Source of the DNA: an uncultured Clostridia bacterium
GTDB taxonomy: Bacteria; Bacillota; Clostridia; Christensenellales; UBA1242
NCBI GenBank assembly: GCA_947366895.1
Contig: CANBBP010000003.1
Span: 1 to 64,000, forward strand
DNA: 64,000 nucleotides
Reading direction: 5' to 3'
Part shown: positions 26,645 to 32,922 of the stretch, one piece after another
Position numbering within the stretch: position 1 is the stretch's first letter
Layout of the letters: the number at the start of each line of letters is the position of its first letter
Notes under the pieces: generated by a model
Databases searched by the model: none
What the model saw: only the letters and a program-made list of their open reading frames with translations
What the model was told of the DNA's origin: nothing
Made by a program: the position numbers and the translations under genes

Positions 26645-27763
26645 TTAAAATGGTAATAAATTATCATTAATATCAATTTCGGCTAAAAGAGGTAAAGTAT
26701 TGCTTTTTAAACATATTTTATCAAAGACATTATTAAAATTAATTTTATTATCTTGTTCAAATACGATACTCTTCAACTCATTTTCATAAACTACAGGCTC
26801 ACCTTTAGGAAAGCCTTTACTATCAACACCCTTGCTATATAACTTTACTTCATTCGAGGTTATAACAATATATGTACCTATTCTTCTATATAATTGATAT
26901 AAGTTATCATATCCGTTATATTCTGACCTTCTAGAACTAAACCAGTAAGATAAAGGAACAGTAGTTGTAATAACTATAACTTCACCATTAAATACTTTAT
27001 TACTAAATCTAGACTTAACCGAAGAAGATGTATGATTATCTATAATCTTTAGAAAATCTTCAAAACCATCACCACGAGAATCAGAAAAAGTATTATCACG
27101 CAAATCATCCAAAATGATTGCCTTCTGACCTAAATAATCTTGAAAAGGGTCATTACTAGAAGAAGATATACAATAATCTAAACCCATGGAATCAAGCATT
27201 TTTTTAGCATAATAAGTTTTACCACAACCACCTTTACCACATATAAAAACAACTTGTAGATTCCTAGAAGTATTTAAAACTTTAGATTGACATTCAATCT
27301 CCCATAACTTTTTCAGCTTGTTATAAGCTACAACTTTTTCACTCAATGGAAGAGAATTAACAAAAGTTAATTGTTGAGCATAGGAATAATGAACAAAGTC
27401 TCCGATCATTTTAGATTGTTCAATTTCTAGACTGACATTAAAGTTAGAAACTATTTCGCTACGATCGTAAATATGTTTATATTTCTGGCTTTCATTTTCA
27501 TGAGTCAAATATAATAAAATATCAACCTTACGACCTTTAACCTTTGATATAAAATTTTCTCCTATTTGAAACCATTGAGCGACAATCTTACTATCAACAC
27601 CAACACCAAAATTTAAATAAATGTGATAATGAGGTCTAGTATCGTCTTTATCATGGAGGATATATGCCCATTGCTTTATAGTTGAATATTTTTCACATAT
27701 ATAACGGATATCGATATTTAATTTATCTTTATCCGTTACTATCTCATATTGTCTCAAATGCAT
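26645..27763 (-). CDS. rep: Replication initiator: HUH endonuclease fused to SF3 helicase
   Basis: A 372-residue protein. Residues about 30-100 form a rolling-circle nickase: WAYILHDKDDTRPHYHIYLNF contains the metal-binding His-Tyr-His (residues 45-47), and ILLYLTHENESQKYKHIYD holds the candidate catalytic Tyr85. Residues about 170-300 are a superfamily-3 helicase: VVFICGKGGCGKTYYAKKML (Walker A 176-183), KAIILDDLRDN (Walker B 216-220) and VIVITTTVPLSYWF (motif C position). HUH plus SF3 is the plan of plasmid Rep_2/CRESS-type replicases, whereas classical inoviral Rep is HUH only. AGAGG precedes the ATG. The probable origin with iterons lies directly upstream of the start. Confidence 0.87.
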   Translation of the reverse strand: MHLRQYEIVTDKDKLNIDIRYICEKYSTIKQWAYILHDKDDTRPHYHIYLNFGVGVDSKIVAQWFQIGENFISKVKGRKVDILLYLTHENESQKYKHIYDRSEIVSNFNVSLEIEQSKMIGDFVHYSYAQQLTFVNSLPLSEKVVAYNKLKKLWEIECQSKVLNTSRNLQVVFICGKGGCGKTYYAKKMLDSMGLDYCISSSSNDPFQDYLGQKAIILDDLRDNTFSDSRGDGFEDFLKIIDNHTSSSVKSRFSNKVFNGEVIVITTTVPLSYWFSSRRSEYNGYDNLYQLYRRIGTYIVITSNEVKLYSKGVDSKGFPKGEPVVYENELKSIVFEQDNKINFNNVFDKICLKSNTLPLLAEIDINDNLLPF

Positions 27764-27776
27764 AAAATAACCTCTT

Positions 27777-27922
27777 TTTATACGTTTTATACGTTTTTTA
27801 TACGCAACTAGGACAAGCCCCTAGTTGCGTTGCTATAATCGTGTAATTGCCAGTATTTTAGCGAAATGTAGTTGATTTATAGTTATATATTTTTTATTAG
27901 TTTTTATACGTTTTATACGTTT
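27777..27922. promoter_or_regulatory. Prophage replication origin candidate: iterons and hairpin
   Basis: Five copies of TTTATACG start at 27777, 27786, 27797, 27903 and 27912 (spacings of 9, 11 and 9 within clusters). Between the clusters is a perfect 11-bp inverted repeat, ACGCAACTAGG (27802-27812) and CCTAGTTGCGT (27820-27830), with a 7-base loop. Iterons around a hairpin, next to the rep start, is the arrangement of rolling-circle origins. The 517-bp gap 27764-28280 also holds the hairpin cluster described separately. Confidence 0.7.
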
Positions 27923-28084
27923 TGCCGCGTTTTTTACACTTGATATCTTTAAGTTAGTTGTATTACTAATATTTGTTGTGTTTTTGGGGCTGTTTAAGTG
28001 CGATATATACTTTACTTTGTATTGAGTATTAGTTCCGCATTATAGTGATAGTAAGTATATAGTTTGACCTGTTCCCGTCCTGGC

Positions 28085-28253
28085 GGCTTCCGACACATTG
28101 AAGCCCGTCACTTGTCAGCCTTAGCCTTGCTATTATGCCATACGCTCCATATGGTGCGTTGGCATATGGTATGTTTTGTTTAATGAATTTATCCGTTACA
28201 CAAATGGGTAAAATTGTGGCGTAAACGTCCACAATTTATTACCCCATTTGTGT
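28085..28253. other. Hairpin cluster, packaging-signal candidate
   Basis: Three consecutive stem-loops in a relatively GC-rich stretch. The first pairs GGCTTC (28085-28090) with GAAGCC (28100-28105). The second pairs TATGCCA (28134-28140) with TGGCATA (28160-28166) and has a near-palindromic core ACGCTCCATATGGTGCGT. The third, 28198-28253, pairs ACACAAATGGG with CCCATTTGTGT (11 bp) and AAATTGTGG with CCACAATTT (9 bp). Filamentous phages carry such hairpin arrays between gene IV/III and the replication gene, for packaging and strand synthesis. An open frame of 67 codons here is not credible as a gene. Confidence 0.6.
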
Positions 28254-28280
28254 ATAAGTAATTAATTCCTTATAACCTAA

Positions 28281-28688
28281 TTAAATTAAACCAAAAAGAC
28301 CACTTATAAAGAAAAATACAAAAGATAAAGCATTAACCATACCATTAACTATATAAAGTAAAAAATTTATTATTTGTATTGAAGAAGAAATTAAATCACG
28401 CAAAAAATTTAAAAACCCCCAATCTCCTAACCATGTGGTTGGTATAACAAAAGAAAAGTTAATGGTAGGGGCTGAAGATATTATCTCTAATAATGAACTA
28501 AAGTAAATAGGCTCTCGACCAAAAGAAATTCTAATTAATGCAACACAAATCAGAAGACCTAATACGATAGATAAGGAACCACGCAAAACACCGAAGCCTT
28601 CTTTTGCCTGCTTTGTAATTATCAGTTTTTTCTTTTTTACAGCTTTTTTAATATCTTTAACTTCTTTTATTGATTTATTATTTTCCAT
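28281..28688 (-). CDS. Prophage membrane protein, pVI-like position
   Basis: A 135-residue protein with a very basic N-terminus (KDIKKAVKKKKLIITKQAKEGF), a first hydrophobic segment (SLSIVLGLLICVALI), a middle loop and a long hydrophobic C-terminus (IQIINFLLYIVNGMVNALSFVFFFISGLFGLI). No family is recognised. It follows the adsorption-like gene by 3 bases, the position of the small membrane minor coat protein (pVI) in filamentous phages; the function is inferred from position only. AGAGG precedes the ATG. Confidence 0.65.
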   Translation of the reverse strand: MENNKSIKEVKDIKKAVKKKKLIITKQAKEGFGVLRGSLSIVLGLLICVALIRISFGREPIYFSSLLEIISSAPTINFSFVIPTTWLGDWGFLNFLRDLISSSIQIINFLLYIVNGMVNALSFVFFFISGLFGLI

Positions 28689-28691
28689 AGT

Positions 28692-29666
28692 CTACCTCTG
28701 AAGTGCGAACCTAAGAACAAATACTACAATAGATAATGTTAATAGAGCTTGTATAAAAGAAGCTAGATTTGTACCCATTATTTCAAAACTAAATAACCCA
28801 TAAAAAGCCTTTAAAGGAGCATCTACTATAGCAGAAATCAAAGAAAAGAAAGTGTAATTTCCTCCAGCACTAACACCGGCATTATAGCCATTATTATAAC
28901 CTATATCTACTCCAGCATTATAACCGCTATCATATATACCTTGTTGTTTATCTAATAAGCCCTCTTGATAACCTTGATTGTAGAGAAAGTTATCTGAGTA
29001 ATCAACACCATCAGTAAAATAATAAACTCTTTCTTGTAATCGATTTAAGTCACATTCTAAGAAAAATGAAATATAATTACCATTTTTATCCGTATACTTT
29101 ACATAATTAGAACCAACATTATAGTTAGCAAAAGGTGTATTTGTGTAACCTAAAGTACAAGAAATAATCTCAGAATCTAAAGGTTTTTCAGAACCACAAA
29201 TTGCAAATCTTGTATGACATTGATAACCATTATTGAAACCATAATATAAATAATCTGAAATACCTGTATGACTAGAATTAAAATATGAGAATAGAGGCTT
29301 TTGCGAAAAGTAACCGTTATCTTTAATACCTGTTATAAGGTTATAGTTAAAATTAACACCAGTATAATCATATTGATTTTGTACAATAAATCCTGTAGAA
29401 TTAGGAAAACTTACACTAAAAACATTATTTGTAGAGTCAATAGTAAAAGAAAAGCAAATCAAAAAATAATCGTAATGAGAAACTGAATCAGTGTTATTAC
29501 GCATAACAGGAACATAAATATTAGAACCTGTAAAGCCAACATTTGTTTGTGTAGAATCGGCTTTAACCTCTAGATTATTATTTTTAATTATAAAACCAAA
29601 ACATAAGGAAAATACAAAAATAAAGCATGATAGGATTAAAAGATACATTTTATTAGTTTTTTTCAT
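28692..29666 (-). CDS. Secreted, membrane-anchored adsorption-like protein (pIII-like)
   Basis: A 324-residue protein. A signal peptide (KKTNKMYLLILSCFIFVFSLCFGFII) leads to a mostly beta, Tyr/Asn-rich ectodomain of about 180 residues. It is followed by Gly-Tyr repeats of the form YNAGVDIGYNNGYNAGVSAG at about 250-275, and a C-terminal membrane anchor ending LSIVVFVLRFALQR. Signal peptide, large ectodomain, flexible Gly-rich linker and C-terminal anchor is the plan of the pIII attachment protein of filamentous phages. The ATG overlaps the preceding stop (TAATG), which implies translational coupling. Host specificity would lie in the ectodomain. Confidence 0.7.
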   Translation of the reverse strand: MKKTNKMYLLILSCFIFVFSLCFGFIIKNNNLEVKADSTQTNVGFTGSNIYVPVMRNNTDSVSHYDYFLICFSFTIDSTNNVFSVSFPNSTGFIVQNQYDYTGVNFNYNLITGIKDNGYFSQKPLFSYFNSSHTGISDYLYYGFNNGYQCHTRFAICGSEKPLDSEIISCTLGYTNTPFANYNVGSNYVKYTDKNGNYISFFLECDLNRLQERVYYFTDGVDYSDNFLYNQGYQEGLLDKQQGIYDSGYNAGVDIGYNNGYNAGVSAGGNYTFFSLISAIVDAPLKAFYGLFSFEIMGTNLASFIQALLTLSIVVFVLRFALQR

Positions 29667-30022
29667 TATTCTGCACCGTATCCTTTATCTAACCACTTAT
29701 GAGCAATTTTAGGAATAAATAACATAAAATCTAATAGTAAATCAATCATATAAACCCAAAAAATCCATAAAGGCATATATAATATATATCCTAAATATGT
29801 ATTTAGATTAATATCAGTAAAACCTAAAGTATTTAATGTTTGAGAATAAAAATTACTCATAGGCAAGTTATAAATATTTGACATAAAAGAAGATAATTCA
29901 TTAAACATATCCCCACTATATCCATCAACTAAAAGTGATAAACATAAAATAATAATAGGGAACAAAATAATTAAATACTTTGTAAAATAATGAAAAAAAT
30001 TAACTATCGATTTTTTCTTCAT
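29666..30022 (-). CDS. Prophage membrane protein, unknown function
   Basis: A 118-residue protein starting KKKSIVNFFHYFTKYLIILFPIIILCLSLLV, with a second hydrophobic segment (YLGYILYMPLWIFWVYMIDLLLDFMLFI) and a short basic tail. The frame is open upstream to 30091, but the ATG at 30022 is preceded by TGGAG, so I choose it. It overlaps the end of the coiled-coil gene by 23 bases and is coupled to the adsorption-like gene. It is probably a minor virion or assembly component; no family recognised. Confidence 0.65.
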   Translation of the reverse strand: MKKKSIVNFFHYFTKYLIILFPIIILCLSLLVDGYSGDMFNELSSFMSNIYNLPMSNFYSQTLNTLGFTDINLNTYLGYILYMPLWIFWVYMIDLLLDFMLFIPKIAHKWLDKGYGAE

Positions 30023-30200
30023 TTTGTATCTCCAGTTTTTCATTTTCTTTTTTATATTCTTCACTTTCTTTTTCAAAAGATAAATTATCAATTTTTGATA
30101 ATCTTCTTTCTAAACTTTCAACATGCTCAGCAAGAAGAATGTAAGCATTATTTGTATTTTCCATATATTGATTAAAGTTTTTATTTGTTATCATTAACAT
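30000..30200 (-). CDS. Small coiled-coil prophage protein
   Basis: A 66-residue hydrophilic protein, rich in Glu and Lys, with a probable coiled coil (YILLAEHVESLERRLSKIDNLSFEKESEEYKKENEKLEI). The frame opens at a GTG (30212) that is itself part of the GGGTGG ribosome binding site, so the ATG at 30200 is the better start; another ATG is two codons on. It overlaps the end of the Zot-like gene by 20 bases. Function unknown. Confidence 0.55.
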   Translation of the reverse strand: MLMITNKNFNQYMENTNNAYILLAEHVESLERRLSKIDNLSFEKESEEYKKENEKLEIQNEEKIDS

Positions 30201-31008
30201 TTTTATTACCACCCTTATTTCTAAAACTTAAAATATTATGAGCTTTTAAATCTTTAGTGTTTTTGTCATTTTTTATAATTGCTTTTTCTACCTCTAAGTT
30301 ATCAGTTAAACAAGAATAACAATAACAATCGAATTTTTTCCAAGTTGATTTTTTAAGTATTACTCTACGCAGTGTATTTTCTAAGTCCTGTGTTGTAACA
30401 TTTAAAGAAGTACCATCATCGCTATATCTGCACTCCTGAACATAAGCAATTAAGAAAAAGGGAATCCATTTAACTAAATGATGAATATATAAATAATTGC
30501 TTAAACAACGTTTAATAGAATAATGACAATCTGATATAGTCTGAGTATCATATATCAAACAACCACCTTTTAACTCATGTCCAATAAGTTTATTAAACAT
30601 AAGCAAGCTTTGATTAATATCCATATCTTTAATTAATTGACTATCAGCAACTAGAGAAGCTTCACAAACATAGACTACTGAACCATAAACAAACCTCTTT
30701 TTACGAAGAAGTAAATCATCTGTAAGTGGAACATAAGGAACAGCAAGAGGAATGTTAGAATAAATAAGAGGAAGCTCTATCAAAGGCTTATTAAATATTC
30801 TAGCAAAAAAATTGTGAATTTTTACTGACCTACATCGTCGCTTATATTCACTCATGACCGTAGCAACTGATAATGTTGATTTACCTGTTTTAACACCACC
30901 ACTAATTAAAGCCATAGCACCTATCTTAGGTATCTTAAATTGATTTAAAAACTTTTTAACAAAAAATATTGCAACTGCAATAATTATAAAATAAATTAAA
31001 TATTTCAT
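30181..31008 (-). CDS. zot: Zot/pI-type phage assembly ATPase
   Basis: A 275-residue protein. An N-terminal membrane segment (YLIYFIIIAVAIFFVKKFL) is followed by a P-loop, ALISGGVKTGKSTLSVATVM (Walker A at residues 37-44), and GCLIYDTQTIS as the Walker B position, with FNKLIGHELKGG between them. This is the Zot family, the inner-membrane ATPase that extrudes filamentous phages, and the best marker gene of inoviruses. The anchor is N-terminal, while in Gram-negative Zot/pI it follows the ATPase. The longer frame (from 31062) lacks a ribosome binding site; the ATG at 31008 has GGGTGG. Confidence 0.82.
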   Translation of the reverse strand: MKYLIYFIIIAVAIFFVKKFLNQFKIPKIGAMALISGGVKTGKSTLSVATVMSEYKRRCRSVKIHNFFARIFNKPLIELPLIYSNIPLAVPYVPLTDDLLLRKKRFVYGSVVYVCEASLVADSQLIKDMDINQSLLMFNKLIGHELKGGCLIYDTQTISDCHYSIKRCLSNYLYIHHLVKWIPFFLIAYVQECRYSDDGTSLNVTTQDLENTLRRVILKKSTWKKFDCYCYSCLTDNLEVEKAIIKNDKNTKDLKAHNILSFRNKGGNKNVNDNK

Positions 31009-31080
31009 ATAACCACCCAAAATTAATAAAAAACTTGTGTTAGAGAGGAAAAGAACTAACACAAGTTTCTTATATTTCTA

Positions 31081-31341
31081 TTATCTATTTCTTGAACCTA
31101 AACTTGTGAAGAAATTTAACACCCAACGACATAAAGATAAGCCTAAAGAAATTGCAGCGAATGCAATTATACATATACCTAGAACTGACAAAGAAGTTGT
31201 CGCATCTGCACCTGAACCTGTAGTTGTGAAGAAAATTCCACTAGCTAGAGTAGAAAGACCTTGACCAACACCAGTAGCAATACCAGATATACCACTCACA
31301 AGAATATCAATAATAGAAGTAACTAAATTAGTTCCTGTCAT
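31081..31341 (-). CDS. Major coat protein candidate (pVIII-like)
   Basis: An 86-residue hydrophobic protein. An N-terminal amphipathic, Gly/Ser/Thr-rich part (TNLVTSIIDILVSGISGIATGVGQGL) and a linker (TTTGSGADATTS) precede a membrane helix (LSVLGICIIAFAAISLGLSL) and a short basic end (GSRNR). Small size, one long helix and a basic C-terminus that could line the ssDNA channel match filamentous coat proteins. It lies just upstream of the Zot ATPase. GAGGTGG precedes the ATG. No cleavable signal peptide is obvious, so insertion may be YidC-dependent. Confidence 0.65.
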   Translation of the reverse strand: MTGTNLVTSIIDILVSGISGIATGVGQGLSTLASGIFFTTTGSGADATTSLSVLGICIIAFAAISLGLSLCRWVLNFFTSLGSRNR

Positions 31342-31501
31342 TTACCACCTCGTCTCCTTTTATTTCAGAATTATTATTAACTTGCTTATTTTTATCTTTT
31401 TTATTTTTAATGCGTTGTTTTATAGATTGAATAAAAGCCTTAACTTGAAAGCCTAAAAAGATAATAACAGCTAAGAGAATAACCAAAGCAAAAATATTCA
31501 T
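31328..31501 (-). CDS. 57-residue single-span prophage membrane peptide
   Basis: A short gene starting at the ATG at 31501 with TTGGTGG upstream. The product has one hydrophobic segment, NIFALVILLAVIIFLGFQV, followed by a strongly basic stretch (KAFIQSIKQRIKNKKDKNK) and an acidic end, 57 residues in all. Its stop overlaps the coat-candidate start by 14 bases. Size, topology and position resemble the minor end-cap proteins pVII/pIX of filamentous phages, but no homology can be claimed. Confidence 0.6.
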   Translation of the reverse strand: MNIFALVILLAVIIFLGFQVKAFIQSIKQRIKNKKDKNKQVNNNSEIKGDEVVNDRN

Positions 31502-31527
31502 AAATTACCACCAAAAATTATATTTTG

Positions 31528-31830
31528 TTATCTTTTTACAATAACGGAATCTACGACTTTTTTTGTAATGTCTACTAATACAGGTTTACCTGCCATATTT
31601 TCAATATCAAGTAAAACCTCAACAAGATCACCACAAACTAGATTTTCACAAATTTTAGGTAGATTACCTGATTCAGGTGATAAAGAAATAACATCACCAG
31701 TACCATACTTATTCACTTCTAAAAACTTTACAAAACAATAAGGGGTATTACTTAATTTTGAAACACCTTGTGCACTACCTAAATACATTTTATTAAATTT
31801 TATTAAATTTCTATTTTCATTTTTTTCCAT
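31528..31830 (-). CDS. Small DNA-binding-protein candidate (pV-like position)
   Basis: A 100-residue, predominantly beta protein (YCFVKFLEVNKYGTGDVISLS; CGDLVEVLLDIENMAGKPVLVDITKKVV) of the size and composition of an OB-fold single-stranded DNA-binding protein. In filamentous phages the ssDNA-binding pV gene precedes the coat genes, the same place as here. I see no diagnostic motif, so this is a position-based suggestion. AAGGTG precedes the ATG. Confidence 0.5.
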   Translation of the reverse strand: MEKNENRNLIKFNKMYLGSAQGVSKLSNTPYCFVKFLEVNKYGTGDVISLSPESGNLPKICENLVCGDLVEVLLDIENMAGKPVLVDITKKVVDSVIVKR

Positions 31831-31896
31831 TTTTTAACACCTTTTTATTTATTTTAAATATTGTAATTTAAATAGTTCGCGACCTATTTTAATTAC

Positions 31897-31969
31897 TGGT
31901 CTAGAGTGGTGGACTTGCACCACGATAATAACCACCCAAATACTTATTATCTCTCTTATTTCACTCTAG
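31897..31969 (-). other. tRNA-like structure in the prophage
   Basis: Read on the minus strand, these 73 nt form a three-way junction: an 8-bp outer stem (CTAGAGTG with CACTCTAG), then A and CCA at the 3' end; a T-arm-like hairpin GTGG-TGCAAGT-CCAC (loop one base off the tRNA consensus TTCAAGT); and a hairpin GATAATA/TATTATC with a 14-base loop in the place of the anticodon arm. The D arm is missing, so it is not an ordinary tRNA. The strand also has a GGGTGG and a GTG start for a 24-codon frame across the T arm. Which function is real is undecided. Confidence 0.5.
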
Positions 31970-32009
31970 ATAATAACAGCTTATAGCTGTTAAAAAACTA
32001 AACAAGAAA

Positions 32010-32219
32010 TTAATCTTTTTCTATAATCATTGAATTTAAAAGATATTTTGTATTATTTAAGATTATTTTAATAACTTGCTCCTTGTCATAACCATAGGAA
32101 GAATAAAGATCAACTAAATATTTAACTGATGTTTGTCTTAATAAATCTACAGATTGATAAGAAAAGCCATGATCTCTTGCAAACTTTAAAGCATTTAGTC
32201 TTTTGAATTTTATTTTCAT
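32010..32219 (-). CDS. Small prophage protein, first early gene
   Basis: A 69-residue, basic, helical protein (KIKFKRLNALKFARDHGFSYQSVDLLRQTSVKYLVDLYSSYG) of unknown family. AAGGAG precedes the ATG. It is divergent from the repressor gene and the first gene of the leftward phage operon, the place where Cro-like or excision factors lie. I see no convincing helix-turn-helix. Confidence 0.55.
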   Translation of the reverse strand: MKIKFKRLNALKFARDHGFSYQSVDLLRQTSVKYLVDLYSSYGYDKEQVIKIILNNTKYLLNSMIIEKD

Positions 32220-32243
32220 TTTTTAACTCCTTATATAACAAAA

Positions 32244-32262
32244 CTAGTTAATTATTAACTAG
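32244..32262. promoter_or_regulatory. Palindromic operator in the prophage switch region
   Basis: CTAGTTAAT and ATTAACTAG flank one central T, a perfect 9+1+9 palindrome in the 145-bp gap between the leftward phage operon and the rightward repressor. It is the most likely repressor binding site. Confidence 0.6.
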
Positions 32263-32364
32263 CTACAATAAAATTATAGTCACTAAATAATTAAAGTCAA
32301 GAAAATTTTAGTTAAATATTGAATTTTTTTTTAATTTAAATTAAATTTTTTTATAGGAGGAAAA

Positions 32365-32712
32365 ATGAATTTAATTAAAATTAGAAAAGAAAGAAAAATA
32401 AGCCAACAAAAAATAGCAAAAGAAATAAAAATATCACAAAGCAATTATAGTAAATATGAATTAGGTATAATTGAACCAAACATAGAAACATTAAAAAAAT
32501 TAGCCGACTACTTCGAAGTAAGCATTGACACTCTTGTTGAACACAAATCAACACTTATTGATTTAGGAACTTTAACACTAGCACAAAAACAATTATTTGA
32601 TTTAATTAAAAATTGCAGTGATTTAGTTTGCGTTAAGGCTGAAGCATACATTAACGGACTAATTGAAAAAGAGAAAGATATTAATACAATTAAAAATATT
32701 TATAAAGCATAA
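32365..32712 (+). CDS. XRE-family prophage repressor
   Basis: A 115-residue protein with an N-terminal helix-turn-helix: LIKIRKERKISQQKIAKEIKISQSNYSKYELGIIEPNIETLKKLADYFEVSIDTLVEH (residues about 3-60). A helical C-terminal half for dimerisation follows. It is divergent from the leftward phage operon and probably holds lysogeny through the palindrome at 32244-32262. AGGAGG precedes the ATG. It has no peptidase domain, so it is not a LexA-type self-cleaving repressor. Confidence 0.85.
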   Translation: MNLIKIRKERKISQQKIAKEIKISQSNYSKYELGIIEPNIETLKKLADYFEVSIDTLVEHKSTLIDLGTLTLAQKQLFDLIKNCSDLVCVKAEAYINGLIEKEKDINTIKNIYKA

Positions 32713-32729
32713 TAAAAGGAAATATAACA

Positions 32730-32922
32730 ATGAATAATTATATAAAAACTTTTAGAAGAAATTAAAGAACACATCAACGAAATTAACAAAAGATTTGAAC
32801 TAATAGAAATTTTTGAACAAGGCGAACAAGCATTAAATAAACCTTTTTTACTTATTGATAATACAAAAGTCAAAGATAAAATTAAAACTGCTACTCCAAA
32901 TGAAAAAGGAGTAACGGACACA
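32730..32922 (+). pseudogene. Frameshifted leader frame running into the integrase
   Basis: An ATG at 32730 with AAAAGGA gives MNNYIKTFRRN and stops at 32763. Removing one A of the A5 run at 32744-32748 instead joins it to LLEEIKEHINEINKRFELIEIF and on to TPNEKGVTDT, in the same frame as the integrase and with no stop before its ATG at 32923. It is either a single-base insertion, a sequencing error or a +1 frameshift that would make a 64-residue N-terminal extension on the integrase. Confidence 0.55.

Noticed and set aside
28029..28232. 67-codon open frame on the minus strand in the prophage intergenic region
   Set aside because: It lies across the hairpin cluster; its composition follows the palindromes, no ribosome binding site is evident, and it resembles no protein.
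31861..31980. Ordinary functional tRNA in the prophage
   Set aside because: The D arm is missing and the anticodon-like loop is 14 bases, so it is reported only as a tRNA-like fold.
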